Source of the DNA: Lysobacterales bacterium
GTDB taxonomy: Bacteria > Pseudomonadota > Gammaproteobacteria > Xanthomonadales > SZUA-5
Assembly: GCA_022844165.1 (NCBI GenBank)
Contig: JALHMH010000025.1
Location: forward strand, 1 to 64,000
Direction: 5' to 3'
DNA: 64,000 bases
This document shows, in pieces, positions 59,409 through 64,000 of the stretch. The first letter of the stretch is position 1; each line of letters opens with the position of its first letter. Below the pieces are notes generated by a model that searched no databases, was not told the DNA's origin, and worked only from the letters and a program-made list of their open reading frames with translations. Both the position numbers and the translations under genes were made by a program.

Positions 59409-60271
59409 TGAATGCGCCCCAAAATTCCATCGAGCTCATCCAAGCTGTGGTAGCGGATCACCAGCTTGCCACGCCCACCGCGGCCATGCTGGATAGCCAC
59501 CGGGGCTGACAGGCGCTCGGACAGATCGCGCTCCAGCTGCGCGACGTTGGCATCGCTGCGCGGCGCAGGTTTGTGGACCGGCCCGGCCTGCGCGCGCCGC
59601 GCGAGCGCTTCCAGCTCACGCACACTCAAGTTCTGTTCGGCGACTTGTCTGGCCAATTGTATTTGCAGCGCATGCGGCAAAGTCAGCAGTGCGCGCGCAT
59701 GGCCCATATCGAGCTTGCGCTGATCGACGAGCACCCGCACGTCGGGCGCCAGTTCCAGCAGGCGGAGCAAATTGCTGACCGCCGCGCGCGAACGCCCGAC
59801 CGCATCGGCTGCGGCCTGATGGGTCAAATCGAATTCATCGATCAGGCGTTTCAGCGCCTGCGCTTCTTCCAGCGGATTCAGGTCTTCGCGCTGAATGTTT
59901 TCGATTAAGGCAATCGCGATCGCCGATTGATCCGGAATGTCGCGAATCACCACCGGCACATCGCGCAATCCGGCCTGTTGCGCGGCGCGCCAGCGCCTTT
60001 CACCAGCGACGATTTCATAGCGTTCGGCGCCGAGGCGACGCACCACAATCGGCTGCACAATGCCATGAGCCCGAATCGACGCCGCCAATTCGGCCAGCCG
60101 TTCCGGATCCATGCCGGTGCGTGGCTGATAGCGGCCAGGCTGCAGTTGTTCGATGGGCAATGCGTTCATCGGCGCCGATACCGCAGCATCGATGTTGGTT
60201 TCGCTACTGGCGCCGGTAAAGCCGAGCAGGGCATCGAGGCCGCGGCCCAATCCGCGTTTTTTGGCGGTCAT
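59405..60271 (-). CDS. parB: Chromosome-partitioning protein ParB
   Basis: A 288-residue ParB: N-terminal KKRGLGRGLDALLG, box I (PIEQLQPGRYQPRTGMD), the CTP-binding boxes with AGERRWRAAQQAGL and ENIQREDLNPLEEA, the central helix-turn-helix (THQAAADAVGRSRAAVSNLL) and a C-terminal dimer domain (IRYHSLDELDGILGRI). It loads on parS sites near the origin. No parS with a good match to TGTTTCACGTGAAACA was seen in the window. It is encoded 10 bases after parA. Confidence 0.95.
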   Translation of the reverse strand: MTAKKRGLGRGLDALLGFTGASSETNIDAAVSAPMNALPIEQLQPGRYQPRTGMDPERLAELAASIRAHGIVQPIVVRRLGAERYEIVAGERRWRAAQQAGLRDVPVVIRDIPDQSAIAIALIENIQREDLNPLEEAQALKRLIDEFDLTHQAAADAVGRSRAAVSNLLRLLELAPDVRVLVDQRKLDMGHARALLTLPHALQIQLARQVAEQNLSVRELEALARRAQAGPVHKPAPRSDANVAQLERDLSERLSAPVAIQHGRGGRGKLVIRYHSLDELDGILGRIQ

Positions 60272-60281
60272 TGGCAGATCC

Positions 60282-61073
60282 TCATAGCGTCTTCGCGGCG
60301 CGCGCCGCTAACTCACGCTCGTGGCGAATGATCTCGCCGGCGAGCCCCAGATAGGCCACCGAACCACGCGACTCGCGATCGTACTGCGTAATCGCCTGGC
60401 CGTGGCTTGGCGCTTCGGCAAGGCGCACGTTGCGTGGAACGACAGTACGGAACACCTTGTCGCCAAAATGCTTGAGCAGCTGTCCGGAGACTTCATTGCC
60501 CAGGTTATTACGCACATCGAACATGGTGCGCAACAGACCTTCGATCTGCAGATTCGGGTTGACGCTCGCCTTCACCGCTTTAATGGTATCGAGCAGCGCC
60601 GTCAGGCCATCGAGCGCATAAAACTCGCATTGGATCGGAATCAACACGCTGTGCGCTGCGGTCAACGCGTTCAACGTGAGCACGCCCAGCGAGGGTGGGC
60701 AATCGATCAAGACGTAGTGGTAACGCCCGAGTATCGGCTCCAACAGCTGTTTGAGACGAAGTTCGCGGCCCACCTGCGGCATCAGCCGCACTTCCGCCGC
60801 GGTCAGATCCCCGTTGCCAGGCAACAAATCGTAGCCACCATCAACCTTGCGGATCGCGGCGTCGATATTGGCTTCAAGCAGCAACACTTCGCAGCCAGAC
60901 GGTTTGGCCTCGCGCTTGGGTACGCCCGAGCCCATCGTCGCGTGGCCCTGTGGATCGAAATCGATGAGCAGCACCTTGCGTCGCGCCTCGGCCAGTGCCG
61001 CCGCGAGATTCACGCAGGTCGTGGTTTTACCCACCCCGCCCTTCTGATTGGTAACGGCAATGACTTTGGCCAT
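60282..61073 (-). CDS. parA: Chromosome-partitioning ATPase ParA
   Basis: A 263-residue ParA/Soj with the deviant Walker A KGGVGKTT, Walker A' LIDFDPQGHATMG and Walker B YVLIDCPPSLG. It forms, with ParB, the chromosome-segregation machinery. In most relatives parAB lies next to gidA/rsmG near the origin; here the gene is flanked by a GNAT gene downstream of parB, and by trpC upstream. A second ParA-family ATPase at 27289 is clearly different. Confidence 0.95.
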   Translation of the reverse strand: MAKVIAVTNQKGGVGKTTTCVNLAAALAEARRKVLLIDFDPQGHATMGSGVPKREAKPSGCEVLLLEANIDAAIRKVDGGYDLLPGNGDLTAAEVRLMPQVGRELRLKQLLEPILGRYHYVLIDCPPSLGVLTLNALTAAHSVLIPIQCEFYALDGLTALLDTIKAVKASVNPNLQIEGLLRTMFDVRNNLGNEVSGQLLKHFGDKVFRTVVPRNVRLAEAPSHGQAITQYDRESRGSVAYLGLAGEIIRHERELAARAAKTL

Positions 61074-61169
61074 AGCGCGATGCTAACAAGGATCGGGCCG
61101 GGCAATCGCTCTTAGGTTACCGCGCCGGCCGCAATCGGCTGACGAGGCCAGCCCGCAGACGGCATCGGG

Positions 61170-61958
61170 CTAGAAAAACAGCCGCTCCAACTCTGCCCCG
61201 GGGTCTGGTGCGCGCATAAAGGCCTCACCGACCAAAAAGGCGTGCACGCCGGCGGCGCGCAAACGCGCGACGTCATCGCGGGTGGCAATGCCACTTTCCG
61301 TGACCAGAAGTCGGTTCGCCGGCACGCGGGCTTGCAGTTGCAGCGTGGTGTCCAACGACGTGACGAAGGTGCTCAGGCTGCGGTTGTTGATGCCGATCAG
61401 GCTCGCACGCGTTGCCAGCGCTCGCTCGAGCTCTGGCTCGTCGTGTACTTCGAGCAGCACATCCAGACCAATCTCGAACGCCAGTTCGGTGAACTCGCCC
61501 AATCGCCCGTCGGGTAAGGCGGCGGCGATCAATAAAACGCAATCGGCGCCGAGATCCCGCGCTTCATAGATCTGGTAGGCATCGATGGTAAAGTCCTTGC
61601 GCAGCAGCGGCAACACGCATGCTCCGCGGACTTGTTTCAGATACCGATCATGTCCCTGAAAGAACTGCTCATCGGTCAACACCGACAAACACGCGGCGCC
61701 GGCCGCCGCGTAACTCTTGGCGATTTGCGGCGGATGAAAGTCGCTGCGAATCACGCCCTTGCTCGGGCTGGCTTTCTTGATCTCGGCGATGACCCCAGGG
61801 TGCCCGGCGCGAATCCGAGCGCGTAACGTCGCCTCGAATCCGCGGACGGTCGGCGAGTCGTTACTGCGCGCTTTGATCTCGCCCAAGGGTCGCGCCGCAC
61901 GACGGGTGGCAACCTCATCGGCCTTGTGGCTGAGTATTTGTTGCAGGATATCGCTCAT
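61170..61958 (-). CDS. trpC: Indole-3-glycerol phosphate synthase
   Basis: A 262-residue monofunctional TrpC: VIAEIKKASPSKGVIRSDF, LRKDFTIDAYQIYEARD, LGINNRSLSTF-like and LVTESGIATRDDV. It closes the indole ring of CdRP to indoleglycerol phosphate, with the catalytic Lys in KKASPSKG and Glu in ESG. The start at 61958 overlaps the trpD stop by one base (TGATG). No trpF domain is fused. trpE, trpG, trpF and trpAB are not in the window. Confidence 0.95.
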   Translation of the reverse strand: MSDILQQILSHKADEVATRRAARPLGEIKARSNDSPTVRGFEATLRARIRAGHPGVIAEIKKASPSKGVIRSDFHPPQIAKSYAAAGAACLSVLTDEQFFQGHDRYLKQVRGACVLPLLRKDFTIDAYQIYEARDLGADCVLLIAAALPDGRLGEFTELAFEIGLDVLLEVHDEPELERALATRASLIGINNRSLSTFVTSLDTTLQLQARVPANRLLVTESGIATRDDVARLRAAGVHAFLVGEAFMRAPDPGAELERLFF

Positions 61959-62971
61959 CAGAAACTCTGGGTCAAAGCCACATAGTCGTTCAAGCGTTGT
62001 AATGCAGCGCCGCTGCGGAGCACGCCCGACGCGCGGGCCACACCATCGGCGAGGCTGGACGCCACATCGGCCGCGTACAAAGCCGCACCGGCGTTGAGCG
62101 CCACAATGTCCGCCGCCGATCCGGCTTCGCCGCCAAGCACACGACGCACGACGCTCAGACTCTCGCCCGGTGATCCCACACGTAGTTCGGCCAAATCGGC
62201 ACGTTTGAAGCCAAAATCCTCGGGGGCGATGGAATACACGCGCACGCTGCCGTTCTGGAGTTCGGCGACCTGACTTGGCGCGGCGATCGATAACTCGTCC
62301 AGTCCATCGAGCGCATGAACGACTAACACGTGCCGGCTGCCGAGTTCGCCGAGTACGCGTGCCAGCGACTCGAGCCAGCGGCGATCGAAAACACCCAGCA
62401 CCTGATGCGGTGCGCAAGCCGGATTGGTCAGCGGCCCGAGTAAATTGAACAGGGTGCGCAGACCCAGCTCACGGCGCACGGGTGCAGCGTACTTCATGGC
62501 GCCATGGTGGGCTGGGGCGAACATGAATCCGAAGCCCAGACGTTCGACTGCGATGCGCACCTGCGCTGGCGTCAATTCGAGCTTCGCGCCGGCCGCTTCG
62601 AGTAAGTCCGCGCTGCCCGACGAACTCGATACCGAACGGTTGCCGTGTTTAGCGATACGCGCACCGCCCACTGCCGCCACCAGCGCCGCTGCTGTGGAAA
62701 CATTGAAGGTGCTGGCGTTGTCGCCGCCGGTACCGACGATGTCCGTCAGGTGTTCGTCAGGCAGTTCCACCGGCGTCATCAACGAGCGCATGACACGCGC
62801 TGCGGCCCCGATTTCGGCAGGTGTTTCGCCCTTCATACGCAATGCGACAAGAAACGCCGCCATCTGCGCAGCGCCGATTTCGCCGGTCATGATGGCGCGC
62901 ATCGCGCTTTCGGCCTCAGCCGAATCCAAATCATGTCCGGCGACGAGTTTATTCAAGGTCTGGGTGAGCAT
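61958..62971 (-). CDS. trpD: Anthranilate phosphoribosyltransferase
   Basis: A 337-residue TrpD with the family blocks DIVGTGGDNASTFNVST, KHGNRSVSSSSGSADLLEA, FMFAPAHHGAMKYAAPVRRE and FNLLGPLTNPA. It joins anthranilate to PRPP. Start 62971 (MLTQTLNKL) is the family start; the frame to 63079 adds an unrelated leader without a Trp-rich peptide. It is the first gene of the trpDC pair and probably of the operon, with a divergent 207-bp region to the next gene. Confidence 0.95.
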   Translation of the reverse strand: MLTQTLNKLVAGHDLDSAEAESAMRAIMTGEIGAAQMAAFLVALRMKGETPAEIGAAARVMRSLMTPVELPDEHLTDIVGTGGDNASTFNVSTAAALVAAVGGARIAKHGNRSVSSSSGSADLLEAAGAKLELTPAQVRIAVERLGFGFMFAPAHHGAMKYAAPVRRELGLRTLFNLLGPLTNPACAPHQVLGVFDRRWLESLARVLGELGSRHVLVVHALDGLDELSIAAPSQVAELQNGSVRVYSIAPEDFGFKRADLAELRVGSPGESLSVVRRVLGGEAGSAADIVALNAGAALYAADVASSLADGVARASGVLRSGAALQRLNDYVALTQSF

Positions 62972-63178
62972 GGGCGGTTTGCAGTGAGGGTTGAGGCAGT
63001 CGTCGCGCGCTTTGAGCACGGTGGCGGGCTGCGGATTCGGGAAAAGCGGTTGGCGTTGACCGGTTGCAGAACGCAGCATACCGGTTCACAACGAGAGTAA
63101 AGCGGCGACCGCCCCGACTTGCACCCCCTTGCCGGCACTGACAGACTCGCGGGTTCGCTTGAGGAATCCGAAAAATCG

Positions 63179-64000
63179 ATGGCAATTACTTCTCTCTCGC
63201 TACCGGTACCGATCCGACAACGCCTGTCGGTCGCGCCGCGGGATTTCTATCGCCGCGATCGTGCCGTCGAGTTATTCGAAGACGGCGATGCTCTGGGTGG
63301 CGTAATCGAGTCGCTGCGCTATCTGCTGCCCGGCACGACGATCGAGAATCTGAACTCGCCCCTGTGTCTGGTGCAGGGCACAGCACGCGTTCACGTCGCG
63401 GTCACCGAGGATGTTTTGACCGTGCGCGCTCATCTGGCGGCGCTGGGCGAGATGCCCTCGACAGCGGCGCTGCGGTTTTTTCTGACGCGGATCTCAGGTA
63501 CCGGTCAGTTGTACCAGCCGCGGCTGCGTGGCGATCAATTGGTGCTCGAATTCAGCGACCGGTTATCCCTGGTTCATCCATTGAAACTGATCGAACTGAT
63601 GCAACGCATCGCCATGGAGGCCGACAACAACGATCAGTGGTTGATCGAAGCGTTCGGCGTGGCGATGCCAGATCGCGAGCCGCTCCTGGTGCTCGACGCT
63701 GACGAGTTCGATCGCGCCTACGCCATCTGGCAGACGCACTGGGAGGCCGTGGAATCGCTGATGGTCGAGTCGCGCCGCCGACGCCTGGTGCGATTCCTGG
63801 ATGCGCTCGGCGCCTTTGCCGTCAATCACATGCGTTACTTGCTGCCGATGTTCGGCAGCGTGCGGCAGCGGTTGAACGATGCCGCGGACGCTTTTACCGA
63901 TCGCGACGAAGACCCGAGCAAGCGCGATGCGGCGTTGTCGAAGTGCATCAAAGAGATGCGCGCGGTCGGTCGCGACGAACTGCGTGGCAATCTGGGCCAT
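63179..64000 (+). CDS. Protein of unknown function, cut by the window edge
   Basis: From ATG 63179 (GAGGAA upstream) a frame of 274 codons stays open to the last base of the window, so the 3' end is outside. The sequence starts MAITSLSLPVPIRQRLSVAP, is rich in Arg, Leu and Asp, and has no signal peptide. Recognisable stretches such as ADNNDQWLIEAFGV and RDELRGNLGH do not match a family that I know. Codon position bias is strong, so it is a real gene. The antisense frame from 64000 to 63563 is its shadow. Confidence 0.8.
   Translation, partial: MAITSLSLPVPIRQRLSVAPRDFYRRDRAVELFEDGDALGGVIESLRYLLPGTTIENLNSPLCLVQGTARVHVAVTEDVLTVRAHLAALGEMPSTAALRFFLTRISGTGQLYQPRLRGDQLVLEFSDRLSLVHPLKLIELMQRIAMEADNNDQWLIEAFGVAMPDREPLLVLDADEFDRAYAIWQTHWEAVESLMVESRRRRLVRFLDALGAFAVNHMRYLLPMFGSVRQRLNDAADAFTDRDEDPSKRDAALSKCIKEMRAVGRDELRGNLGH

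Noticed and set aside
59050..61170. A parS site near parAB
   Set aside because: No sequence close to TGTTTCACGTGAAACA was seen by eye in or around the locus; a computed search of the whole window would be needed to exclude weaker matches.
62972..63079. A trp leader peptide before trpD
   Set aside because: The short upstream frame has no run of Trp codons and no alternative hairpins followed by a T-run were found.
1..64000. tRNA, rRNA, CRISPR array, prophage, integrase or insertion-sequence genes
   Set aside because: None was recognised. Repeats A and B are short and encode no transposase; repeat spacing is unlike CRISPR.

Overview
The window reads as chromosomal DNA of a GC-rich gammaproteobacterium, most likely Lysobacterales (Xanthomonadales). 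The basis is the combination of YajQ, DjlA, UbiK, YgfB/UPF0149, ComM, PilU, two-domain QueF, a TonB-ExbB-ExbD-ExbD cluster, an ECF sigma factor paired with a Ser/Thr kinase, and an IPTL-CTERM surface protein. This is inference from gene content; no rRNA or tRNA gene was seen to fix the taxonomy. Coding is dense and mostly housekeeping or envelope related, with no prophage, insertion sequence, integrase or CRISPR array.

Layout. 0-5.2 kb: an OmpA-type lipoprotein operon (-), pilU, yajQ, arfB, an acyltransferase and a small exported protein (+), then a composite block of dispersed repeats. 5.2-7.1 kb (-): ECF sigma factor, DUF3379 anti-sigma candidate and a thioredoxin-fold peroxidase-like protein. 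7.1-12.3 kb (+): a MacAB-like ABC efflux operon behind a very good sigma-54 promoter with three phased upstream boxes. 12.4-20 kb: a LamG surface protein, a DedA/flavin-disulfide-reductase fusion, pncC, and an ECF sigma/Ser-Thr kinase pair. 20-25.7 kb (-): LysR regulator, zinc alcohol dehydrogenase, a DUF4253 remnant (+), two hydrolases and a membrane protein. 25.9-29.8 kb: a secreted NGxxx-repeat protein with an ADYC-like partner, an orphan ParA ATPase, an SDR and queF (-). 30.2-34.7 kb (-): TPR protein, tonB, exbB, two exbD and a membrane rhodanese. 34.9-41.1 kb: transglutaminase-like protein, DUF1684 lipoprotein, a two-component system, a membrane protein (-) and djlA. 41.1-45.9 kb (-): yceI-like, sixA-like, ygfB-like, xth, a SPOR protein and argS. 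46.2-55.0 kb (+): lipoprotein acid phosphatase, a second zinc alcohol dehydrogenase, ubiK, comM, a 1314-residue Calx-beta protein and a DsbC-like protein. 55.0-63.0 kb (-): sterol-desaturase-like hydroxylase, UMF1-type transporter, two tandem RlaP-like nucleotidyltransferases, GNAT, parB, parA, trpC, trpD. A further gene starts at 63179 and leaves the window still open.

The most unusual structure is not a gene. At least two families of intergenic repeats (A and B) recur. Several copies are bounded by CTAG, they contain hairpins (one showing a compensatory base pair), and they sit so tightly against genes that the CTAG supplies the TAG stop codon of the neighbour. Other candidates for follow-up are the NGxxx-repeat/ADYC pair, the tandem RlaP genes, the sigma-54 control region, and the alternating A/B architecture of the Calx-beta protein. 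Start sites were chosen from ribosome binding sites, signal peptides and stop/start overlaps; alternatives are noted where the choice is open.
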